NCBI GenBank assembly: GCA_041658565.1
Contig: JBAZZY010000022.1
Coordinates: forward strand, 1 to 45,593
From: Actinomycetota bacterium
GTDB taxonomy: Bacteria > Actinomycetota > AC-67
Reading direction: 5' to 3'
DNA: 45,593 nt
In this document: positions 33,079-40,249 of the stretch, piece after piece
Position numbering within the stretch: the stretch's first letter is position 1
Layout of the letters: the number at the start of each line of letters is the position of its first letter
Translations under genes and position numbers: made by a program
The notes under the pieces: generated by a model
Databases searched by the model: none
The model's input: only the letters and a program-made list of their open reading frames with translations
What the model was told of the DNA's origin: nothing

Positions 33079-33732
33079 ATGCATGTTGTCATCGCAGGAT
33101 GCGGACGCGTCGGCAGTCAGTTGACGGTCAACCTGGTCCGCCACGGGCATACGATCTCCATCATCGACAAACGGGCGCGCGCCTTCGAGCGGCTGCCTCC
33201 CGGATTCGAGGGCCAAACCCTGGTTGGGATGGCGTTCGACCGAGAGACCCTGGAAGAAGCGGGCATCAAGGACGCGGGCGCCTTTATTGCCGTGACCAAC
33301 GGCGATAACTCCAACATCGTCTCCGCGCGGGTCGCGAAGGAGGCCTACAACATCGAACGAGTGGTCGCGCGCATCTACGACCCTCGTCGCGCCGAGATCT
33401 ACCGGCGGCTCGGGATCAAGACGGTCGCCACGGTGCGCTGGGCTTCGTCGGAAATCTACGACTTGCTGTTCCACGGGATCGAGCACGCGGAGTTGGCGAT
33501 CGGCAACGGTGAGATCGTGCTGCTGCGCATCGAGATCGGTGCCCCGCTCGCGGGACAACGCGTCGAGACCATGACCGAACCCGGCAAGTCCATGGTCGTT
33601 GCGATCGACCGGATGGGGACTCCGACAATCCCCATGGGCGGCGCCACCTTCCAGGAAGGCGACACTGCACACATCATGGTCGTTCGCGACTACATCGAGA
33701 CGCTGCGCGCGCAGTTGGAGGGACACCACTGA
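33079..33732 (+). CDS. TrkA-family potassium uptake regulatory protein (CeoB-like)
   Basis: 217 residues. The N-terminal Rossmann domain opens with MHVVIAGCGRVGSQLTVNL (GxGxxG) and the acidic residue binding ribose is in IIDKR; TrkA_C follows from about residue 135 (LRIEIGAPLAGQRVETM). Such RCK proteins bind NAD(H), ATP/ADP or c-di-AMP and gate Trk/Ktr channels. The stop overlaps the next TrkA start. In mycobacteria, the equivalents CeoB/CeoC stand beside an APC permease in the same way. Confidence 0.93.
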   Translation: MHVVIAGCGRVGSQLTVNLVRHGHTISIIDKRARAFERLPPGFEGQTLVGMAFDRETLEEAGIKDAGAFIAVTNGDNSNIVSARVAKEAYNIERVVARIYDPRRAEIYRRLGIKTVATVRWASSEIYDLLFHGIEHAELAIGNGEIVLLRIEIGAPLAGQRVETMTEPGKSMVVAIDRMGTPTIPMGGATFQEGDTAHIMVVRDYIETLRAQLEGHH

Positions 33733-34403
33733 TGAGAGTCATCGTCGCCGGGGCGGGGAACGTGGGGACCTACCTCGCGGCCGACCTCAGTAGCCGCCGC
33801 CACCAAGTTGTCATCATCGAACAGCAGGGTGAGGTGGCGGCAAAGGCCAAGGCCGCGATCCCGGGTGCATCCTTCATCCACGGTGACGCCTGTGAACTTT
33901 GGGTTCTAGAGCGTGCCGAGTTGGCGCGCGCGGACGTCATGGTCGCAGCCACGGGCGACGACGAGGACAACCTGGTCATCTCGCTGCTGGCGAAGCAGGA
34001 GTTCGCGGTCCCGCGCGTGATCGCGCGCGTCAATCACCCCAAGAACCAGTGGATGTTCGACGAGTCCTGGGGTGTCGACGTATCCATGAGTCCGCCACAC
34101 ATTCTGGCTTCGCTCATAGAGGAAGCGGTCGCTGCCGGCGACCTCGTCAAGCTGTTCCGCCTGGAGCACGGTCGAGTCTCACTCGTTGAGATGACGCTGC
34201 CGGCCGACTCGCCGATCGTCGGCGCCCACGTGTTCGACCTGCGCCTGCCGCACGACTGCGCACTCGTCGCGATCATCCGCGACGGACACGTTGTGATTCC
34301 CGAGCCCGAGGTGGTCCTCACGGCGGGCGATGAAGTGCTTGCGATCACAACCACCGGTGCGGAAGACGCCTTCCGCACGGGGATGTCCTGCCTGCCGGGG
34401 TAG
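33732..34403 (+). CDS. TrkA-family potassium uptake regulatory protein (CeoC-like)
   Basis: 223 residues. The N-terminal Rossmann motif is MRVIVAGAGNVGTYLAADL with the acidic residue in VVIIEQQ, followed by FIHGDACELWVLERA and the C-terminal TrkA_C region (LPADSPIVGAHVFDLRLPHDCALVAIIRDG). The ATG at 33732 overlaps the previous gene by one base. No TrkH/KtrB channel is in the window, so the pair may act on the KimA-like permease or on a channel encoded elsewhere. Confidence 0.93.
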   Translation: MRVIVAGAGNVGTYLAADLSSRRHQVVIIEQQGEVAAKAKAAIPGASFIHGDACELWVLERAELARADVMVAATGDDEDNLVISLLAKQEFAVPRVIARVNHPKNQWMFDESWGVDVSMSPPHILASLIEEAVAAGDLVKLFRLEHGRVSLVEMTLPADSPIVGAHVFDLRLPHDCALVAIIRDGHVVIPEPEVVLTAGDEVLAITTTGAEDAFRTGMSCLPG

Positions 34404-34419
34404 CCCCGGCCGCCGGAAG

Positions 34420-34785
34420 TTAGCGCCGCAGGTCTTGAGTGAACTCGAACGTCGGGTTCATTACCTGCAGGCGTCCCGGCTCTCCGCCGAAACGCCCTTC
34501 CAGGATCAGCCTGCATCCCAGGGCCAACCCCGGGATGGTTCGGCGACCGAGCCAGACGGCCGTCACCGAACCACTGCCGTCCGTGATAACCGCCTCGATG
34601 GCTGGCATGCCTTCACGGGATCGCATCCGAATCCCCTCGACAACACCGGCGATGCGCGCGACCGACCGCGACGAGACGCCGGCCACAAGAGTAGTGCCGG
34701 GCACCTGCTCGGCCCACTCCCGTATCGCTTCGGCGCGTCGGTCGGCCTCATCCCGCCCGAGGCGCTTGAAAAGCTTCTTGAACAT
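34420..34785 (-). CDS. OB-fold nucleic-acid-binding protein
   Basis: 121 residues. The OB-fold strand pattern is visible in VARIAGVVEGIRMRSREGMPAIEAVITDGSGSVTAVWLGRR and CRLILEGRFGGEPGRLQVMNPTFEF, similar to the N-terminal wedge domain of RecG. The N-terminal helix FKKLFKRLGRDEADRRAEAIREW is basic. A protein of this type beside trkA genes is typical of actinobacteria (Rv2694c-like). It is convergent with the TrkA gene, 16 bases apart. Confidence 0.85.
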   Translation of the reverse strand: MFKKLFKRLGRDEADRRAEAIREWAEQVPGTTLVAGVSSRSVARIAGVVEGIRMRSREGMPAIEAVITDGSGSVTAVWLGRRTIPGLALGCRLILEGRFGGEPGRLQVMNPTFEFTQDLRR

Positions 34786-34832
34786 CGTCCCGACTCACCT
34801 CACCCGTCGCGCGCCGGAGACCGCAGCGGGCC

Positions 34833-37112
34833 TCAGTGCGTCCCCGCCGGCTCCTTCGCCACGTCGGTCACGATGAGGTCCTCTTCGCGTTCCTTCTTGG
34901 ACAGGCCGATCGCCACCCCGAGAATCGTCACGCCGACCACAACCACTGTCACGCGTAGGCCGACGTTGTCCGCGTAGCGCACCACGAGCGGCACCATGAG
35001 CAGCGACACCAGGTTCATGACCTTGATCAGCGGGTTCAGCGCCGGACCGGCAGTGTCCTTGAAGGGGTCGCCGACCGTGTCACCGATGACCGTTGCTTTG
35101 TGGGACTCCGATCCTTTGCCGCCGTAGTGGCCTTCCTCGACCAACTTCTTGGCGTTGTCCCATGCCCCACCGGCGTTCGACAACATGACCGCGAGCAACT
35201 GGCCGGTCAGGATCGAGCCGGCGAGGTAAGCGCCGAGCGCCTCGGCCTTGAGACCGAAGCCGACCACGATGGGAGTAATGACGGCGAGCAGGCCCGGCGT
35301 CGTCAGTTCGCGCAGCGAGCGCTTGGTGCAGATGTCCACAACGGCCGCGTAGTCGGGCTTGACCGTGCCTTCCATGATGCCGGGGATCCGGAACTGCTTG
35401 CGGACCTCGGTCACGACCAGGCCGGCAGCACGCCCAACTGCGCGGATCGCGAGCGCGGAGAACAGGAAGGCAACACCCCCGCCGATCAGCAAGCCGACCA
35501 GAACGTCGGGCTTGTCGATGCGGATGCTGAATCCCTGGGCCGCACCTCCGAGCTTCTGAAGCTCGCCGATAACCGCCTCACGGAAAGACCCGAACAGCGA
35601 CGTCGCGGCGATAACCGCCGTGGCGATGGCCATACCCTTCGTGATCGCCTTCGTCGTGTTTCCAACCGCGTCCAACCCGGCCATGATCTCGTCGGCGCGC
35701 TCGCCCAAACCGCCCGCCATCTCGGCAATGCCGTGAGCGTTGTCGGAAACCGGTCCGTAGGTGTCCATCGAAACGATGACGCCGACGGTGGTGAGCATCC
35801 CCATTCCCGCCAAGGAGATGAAGTAAAGCTGCTCGTCGATCGTGTTGCCGAGCAGGAACGCTCCGATGATCGAGCCTGCGACGGCAAGCATGGCCCACAC
35901 CGTGGACTCCAGCCCGACCGAGAAGCCGGAAAGGATCGTGGTAGCCGGACCGGTCGTGGAAGAACGAGCGATTTCTTGCACCGGACGACGAGTCGTGTCG
36001 GTGTAGTGCTGGGTCAGAATCTGAATCACTGCGGACAGCACGAGGCCGATCACAACGGCCCAGAACACCCGCAGATCCCCGACGTACACCTTGGCAACAA
36101 CGAAAACCATGATCGCCGACAAGGCCGACGACACGAAGAACCCTCTGTTGATGGCCTTCATTCCGTGCTCGGTCTCGCTTCGAGGAGACACCGAGAAGAT
36201 GCCGACGATCGAAGTGATGACCCCAACCGCGCGGACGAACAGCGGGAACATAACGCCCACGATGGCCGGCACCGCACTGTTGTCGGCGAACGCCGCCGCA
36301 CCCAGGATGATCGCGGCGACAAGGGTGATCTCGTAGGACTCGAACAGGTCGGCGGCCATACCTGCGCAGTCGCCGACGTTGTCACCGACGTTGTCGGCGA
36401 TCGTCGCAGCGTTGCGCGGGTCGTCTTCGGGGATGTTCTGCTCAACCTTGCCCACCAGGTCGGCACCGACGTCGGCGGCCTTGGTGAAGATTCCGCCGCC
36501 GACTCGCATGAACATCGCGAGCAGCGCGCCACCGAACCCAAAGCCGACCAGCACGCCCGGGGCGTCCTGCTTGAAGATCTGAAGAATCGTTACCGCGCCC
36601 AACAGACCGAGGCCGACCGTGAACATCCCGGCTACACCGCCGGTGCGGAACGCGATGGTGAGCGCGCGCTTCAGGCCCGACTCGCGCGCCGCGTTGGCCA
36701 CGCGCACGTTTCCGCGCACCGCCAGCGACATCCCGACGAACCCGGTGATGGCGCTAAATCCGGCGCCGAGCACGAAGGCCAGCGACCGGCCGAACCGAAT
36801 CACGAAGTCGCTGTGCGAGGCGTTGGCGTGCACCGGAAGGGCGAAGAACAGCACGACGCCGATCAACGCCACGAAGACCCCGACCGTCTTGAACTGACGG
36901 CGCAGGTACGCGGCGCTTCCCTCCTGGATCGCCTTGGCGATCTCGATCATCTTGGGCGTACCCTCGGGCGCCGCGAGAACCTGGCGTACGAGGAAGTAGG
37001 CGACAACGAGCGCCAAAAGCGCGATCGCCGAGATCACCCAGAGCGCGTTGTTCTCCAGCGGGCGGAATACCGCATCAATGCGCCCGCCTTCGGCCGCGAG
37101 AAAGCCGATCAT
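34833..37112 (-). CDS. hppA: membrane-bound H+-translocating pyrophosphatase, K+-independent type
   Basis: 759 residues with about 16 membrane helices. PPi-binding motifs are DVGADLVGKVEQNIPEDDPRN and NVGDNVGDCAGMAADLFESY. The K+-independent class is suggested by GNTTKAITKGM, where K and T occupy the two signature positions that are Ala in K+-dependent enzymes. It hydrolyses PPi to pump protons. The start ATG at 37112 is preferred because AGGAGG lies just before it; a GTG at 37130 starts upstream of this site. A proton gradient from PPi could drive the neighbouring transporters. Confidence 0.95.
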   Translation of the reverse strand: MIGFLAAEGGRIDAVFRPLENNALWVISAIALLALVVAYFLVRQVLAAPEGTPKMIEIAKAIQEGSAAYLRRQFKTVGVFVALIGVVLFFALPVHANASHSDFVIRFGRSLAFVLGAGFSAITGFVGMSLAVRGNVRVANAARESGLKRALTIAFRTGGVAGMFTVGLGLLGAVTILQIFKQDAPGVLVGFGFGGALLAMFMRVGGGIFTKAADVGADLVGKVEQNIPEDDPRNAATIADNVGDNVGDCAGMAADLFESYEITLVAAIILGAAAFADNSAVPAIVGVMFPLFVRAVGVITSIVGIFSVSPRSETEHGMKAINRGFFVSSALSAIMVFVVAKVYVGDLRVFWAVVIGLVLSAVIQILTQHYTDTTRRPVQEIARSSTTGPATTILSGFSVGLESTVWAMLAVAGSIIGAFLLGNTIDEQLYFISLAGMGMLTTVGVIVSMDTYGPVSDNAHGIAEMAGGLGERADEIMAGLDAVGNTTKAITKGMAIATAVIAATSLFGSFREAVIGELQKLGGAAQGFSIRIDKPDVLVGLLIGGGVAFLFSALAIRAVGRAAGLVVTEVRKQFRIPGIMEGTVKPDYAAVVDICTKRSLRELTTPGLLAVITPIVVGFGLKAEALGAYLAGSILTGQLLAVMLSNAGGAWDNAKKLVEEGHYGGKGSESHKATVIGDTVGDPFKDTAGPALNPLIKVMNLVSLLMVPLVVRYADNVGLRVTVVVVGVTILGVAIGLSKKEREEDLIVTDVAKEPAGTH

Positions 37113-37343
37113 CGGACCTCCTGTGGTCACGGATATGTGTCAGATCAACAGAACGTCACAACGAGACCACCGGGGGCCGGGAGTCGAGGCAAAGCCCGAC
37201 AGCAGCGTGAGGGGTCTCGTCGCGCCCCGCGATGCTATCTTGCGCCCTCGTGCGCTGCAAAAGACCCTCCGAGAGTTCTCTCTCCACGGGCCGAGTCGCC
37301 TATCAACGGGCGCAACCTCGTTGCATGGCCACCGGGACCTCGG

Positions 37344-37349
37344 TACGCT
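37344..37349 (+). promoter_or_regulatory. -10 element (TACGCT) upstream of 37360
   Basis: TACGCT with a 10-base gap to the ATG at 37360, leaving an expected leader of only 3-4 bases. The 247 bases between the divergent hppA start (37112) and 37360 contain no other gene I can support. Confidence 0.4.
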
Positions 37350-37359
37350 CGCCGTCGCC

Positions 37360-38019
37360 ATGCGCCAACCCACGTTCTCTCGCGGCCGTCGCCACCGCCG
37401 GCAGCAGCGGCTTCTGCGAACAGGCATCGCCATCGTTCTTCTAATTGCGGTGGCCTCCCTGGTCGGCAACCTGTTGGGCGGTGACGAACCGCCGCCGGAG
37501 CCGACCCCCAACGTCGCGTTCACGGGATCTGCCCGAGGCCAGTCGGACGGGACGGCGCCTGCCACAGCGGCCACGCGAGCGGAAGCCACCGAGATCAACG
37601 CAGTGCTCAACGACTGGTATCAGCGCGCCTTTGTCGACCCGTCGCTCTACGGCGACGGAACGTTCCCTGAGGTGCGGGCGCGCTTTGCCGAGGCGTCTCA
37701 GGCGTCGTTCACCAAAGAAATCGACTCGCTGACGATCGGGGATGCACGCGAAGAGGTCGAGTTCGTCCGCCCTGAGAAATCCACCGCGAACCTAACCATC
37801 TTCTTCGCCAAGGGGAAAGAGGCGCGTTTCGCGGTGGCCACGGTGACCTTCCAGGCGCGCGCCCGCATGAAGGACGACGATGCACTCCCGCTGCGAATCG
37901 TGCAGCGCGCCACCTACCACCTCGAGAAGGTCTCCGGGAGCTGGGTCGTGACCTGGTTCGACGCCCGGGAAACCCAGGATTCAATCCAGCCACCCCCGAG
38001 CCCGAGCGCATCCTCATGA
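37360..38019 (+). CDS. membrane-anchored extracytoplasmic protein, cotranscribed with an LCP ligase
   Basis: 219 residues: a basic N-terminus (MRQPTFSRGRRHRRQQR), one membrane helix (LLRTGIAIVLLIAVASLVGNLL), a Pro-rich linker, and an exported domain (EINAVLNDWYQRAFVDPSLYGDGTFPEVRARFAEASQASF ... VQRATYHLEKVSGSWVVTWFDA). The fold resembles the NTF2-like/SnoaL-type domain of Mce-associated and other exported actinobacterial proteins, but I do not recognise a specific family. The stop overlaps the LCP start (ATGA), so it is probably a partner in cell-wall assembly. Confidence 0.75.
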   Translation: MRQPTFSRGRRHRRQQRLLRTGIAIVLLIAVASLVGNLLGGDEPPPEPTPNVAFTGSARGQSDGTAPATAATRAEATEINAVLNDWYQRAFVDPSLYGDGTFPEVRARFAEASQASFTKEIDSLTIGDAREEVEFVRPEKSTANLTIFFAKGKEARFAVATVTFQARARMKDDDALPLRIVQRATYHLEKVSGSWVVTWFDARETQDSIQPPPSPSASS

Positions 38020-38921
38020 ACCCACGACGACGCTTAATGCTCCTGCCCGCGATCGCCGCGGCTTCCGCCCTGGTGTGGACATCCTTCGGAGCGATCAACG
38101 TCGCTTCGGGCAAGGAGCGCGCAGTGATCATCGCGCGCGCCCACTCCGGCGCCCTGGCGCCTTCGGCCACCAAGACCATCTACCTGCTGGCGCTTGGCGG
38201 AGACGCACGGAAAGGAAACCCCACCAAGACGCGGATGGACGCGATCCAGATCGTGGCGCTCGACCCCATCGCCAAGAAGGCCAGCATCGTCGGGATCCCA
38301 CGTGACGCCTGGGTGGAAGCCCCCGGGCGCGGATTCAGCAAGATCACCTCGGTTGGAGTCGCCGGACCCGAAGTCATGGTCCGCACGGTTGAAAAGCTGT
38401 CGGGCTGCAAGTTCGACTACTACACGCTGACGTCTTTCGAGAACTTCCGCATCCTGGTGGACCAGTTCGGTGGAATCGGGTTCACGGTGAAGGAGCGGAT
38501 CTACGAAAAGGGTGGCTCAAACATCGACCTTCAGGCCGGGCGCCAGACCCTCGACGGCAAACAGGCGCTGGCCTGGTCGCGCAACCGCCACAACCGCCCC
38601 CGCGGGGACTTCGACCGTTCCTTCGCCCAGGGCGAGTTGATGATCGCCGCCCTTGAGGAAGCGCGCGCCGACTACGCCAAGGACGCGGGAACCGCACTGC
38701 GCAACCTGGGCGTGCTTCGACGCAACCTGACCTTGAACATCCCCCTTGACGAAGCGCTGCACCTCGGCCTGATAGCGATGCAAGTAAAGCCGTCCGACGT
38801 TTCTCACATCGTCGTGGACGGGGCGAGCGCAACCGAGAACGGCGCGAGCATCGTGCGCATTTCACCGACGGGCATGAACCAGTTGCGCGATGTCTGCGCA
38901 GACGGACAGCTCGGCAACTAG
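38016..38921 (+). CDS. LytR-CpsA-Psr family protein (cell-wall polymer ligase)
   Basis: 301 residues with an N-terminal membrane anchor (LLPAIAAASALVWTSFGAINV). LCP motifs are KTRMDAIQIVALDP (D), ASIVGIPRDAWVE (R), LVDQFGGIGFTV, and NIDLQAGRQTLDGKQALAWSRNRHNRPRGDFDRSFAQGELM, with the Arg/Asp residues that bind the polyprenyl pyrophosphate. In actinobacteria these enzymes attach arabinogalactan or teichoic-type polymers to peptidoglycan. The ATG at 38016 overlaps the preceding gene. Confidence 0.93.
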   Translation: MNPRRRLMLLPAIAAASALVWTSFGAINVASGKERAVIIARAHSGALAPSATKTIYLLALGGDARKGNPTKTRMDAIQIVALDPIAKKASIVGIPRDAWVEAPGRGFSKITSVGVAGPEVMVRTVEKLSGCKFDYYTLTSFENFRILVDQFGGIGFTVKERIYEKGGSNIDLQAGRQTLDGKQALAWSRNRHNRPRGDFDRSFAQGELMIAALEEARADYAKDAGTALRNLGVLRRNLTLNIPLDEALHLGLIAMQVKPSDVSHIVVDGASATENGASIVRISPTGMNQLRDVCADGQLGN

Positions 38922-40249
38922 TCGGCGCGCGCGCCGGCACCCGGCCGGCTCATGCTGTGCTTAACCGCCTGGGTCAAGCCTCGGCGTGCCTCCGGGTTCT
39001 TGGCCAAGAGCACCACGAAACCCAGCATGTACGCGCCGGCGAATCCGTAACGGATCGTGGTGTTCTGGAAGGCGAACTGGGCAAGGAAGGGGAGCAACAG
39101 CCCCAGCGCCTCTGCCTTTGAGATCCGCAGATTCGCCAGAACCGCCACAGCGAACAGCGACTGCGCCATGGTCAGCAAGACCTCTTCCACCTGGCGTGTG
39201 TCCAGGCGCAACGGAGCCGTAGCGGACTTCGCGGCGATCGCGTAGACCAGCGGCAGCGTGCCGACCAACAGCGTCCACTGGTTGACCTTCGATGACACCA
39301 GCGCCCCCAAACCCAGTTCGGGTTTTGCCCGCAGGACGAACAAGATCGCGATGATCATCTCCGGGGCCTCGGACGCAAGCGGCGCCAACCACTGGACCAA
39401 CAAGAACGTGTCCAGACCGAACTGCTCCCCGGTGTGCACCAGGCCTTCAGCGAACGGTTCGGCGCTCGACAGGATCACGGCAGCCGCGAACAAGAACATC
39501 CCCACGGTAACCAAGCGCCTCAGCCCGGGAGACAGTGCGGCGATCGCAAGAGGAGGTCCGATCAAGTCCGGCTCTTCGACGTCTTCCTTGATCGTGTGCC
39601 ACAGGTAGAGAATGAACAGCGTTCCGAGGACGACCAGGTCGATCAAGCTCACTTGGCGGCGCAGCACGATGGTGCCCGCCCACGCGGTCGCCACGAACAG
39701 AAACCCGAGGTCGGTGCGGCGCGACCCCGGCAGAACGACTTCCCTCCGGCCGCTACGCTTCCACCAAATCAGCACGACGGCCGCCCACCCGAGGCCGATC
39801 AACAAGCGGTTTGCGCCGGTCATGTTCGCGATCGACAAAGAACGACAGTGCTCAATGCCGCAACTTACGGCCTGACCGATGTCCTGGCGTCCGGCCTTCC
39901 AAGCAAAGATCAGGTCGACGGCGTACTCGGGCAGCACTGCGATGAAGGCCAGCAGAGCGATCGCCAGACCTTGAGACACGTCCAACTGCAACACCTCGGC
40001 GCCCCACGAAAGAAGGAACGCGGCACCGAGGATGGCCACGCCGAACAGAATCGTCTCCCACGGACCGGGGGGGTGGGCGGAGCCCAAAAGCCCCGCGCGC
40101 ACCGCCAGGGCCGGGAGAGTGATCCCGACGGCGGCGGCGATATACCCCCACTGCTTCTTTACGTGAACCAATTCGTCGCGCACGAGGTGCAACAATATCG
40201 CGGCCGCGGGCACCGCGTAGTCGGGGGTGCGCGCTACGCTCCGCTTCAT
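38918..40249 (-). CDS. Na+/Ca2+ exchanger-family (YrbG/CaxA-like) antiporter
   Basis: 443 residues with about 11 membrane helices in two inverted repeats. The first repeat contains AVLPEYAVDLIFAWKAGRQ and the second WLAPLASEAPEMIIAILFVLRAKPELGLGALVSSKVNQWTLLVG, whose acidic residues correspond to the alpha-1 and alpha-2 ion-binding motifs. The expected GTSLPE/GSN motifs are modified, so ion specificity is uncertain. ATG 40249 is head-to-head with the helicase ATG (40248). A GTG at 40183 would remove 22 residues and avoid the overlap. Confidence 0.85.
   Translation of the reverse strand: MKRSVARTPDYAVPAAAILLHLVRDELVHVKKQWGYIAAAVGITLPALAVRAGLLGSAHPPGPWETILFGVAILGAAFLLSWGAEVLQLDVSQGLAIALLAFIAVLPEYAVDLIFAWKAGRQDIGQAVSCGIEHCRSLSIANMTGANRLLIGLGWAAVVLIWWKRSGRREVVLPGSRRTDLGFLFVATAWAGTIVLRRQVSLIDLVVLGTLFILYLWHTIKEDVEEPDLIGPPLAIAALSPGLRRLVTVGMFLFAAAVILSSAEPFAEGLVHTGEQFGLDTFLLVQWLAPLASEAPEMIIAILFVLRAKPELGLGALVSSKVNQWTLLVGTLPLVYAIAAKSATAPLRLDTRQVEEVLLTMAQSLFAVAVLANLRISKAEALGLLLPFLAQFAFQNTTIRYGFAGAYMLGFVVLLAKNPEARRGLTQAVKHSMSRPGAGARAD
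40235..40240 (+). promoter_or_regulatory. -10 element (TACGCT) for a leaderless helicase start
   Basis: TACGCT with exactly seven bases to the ATG at 40248 and no ribosome binding site, which fits leaderless transcription. Confidence 0.5.

Noticed and set aside
35100..37484. A 794-codon plus-strand frame opposite hppA
   Set aside because: The composition (His, Arg, Asp, Gly-rich) is a reverse-complement artefact of the pyrophosphatase gene.
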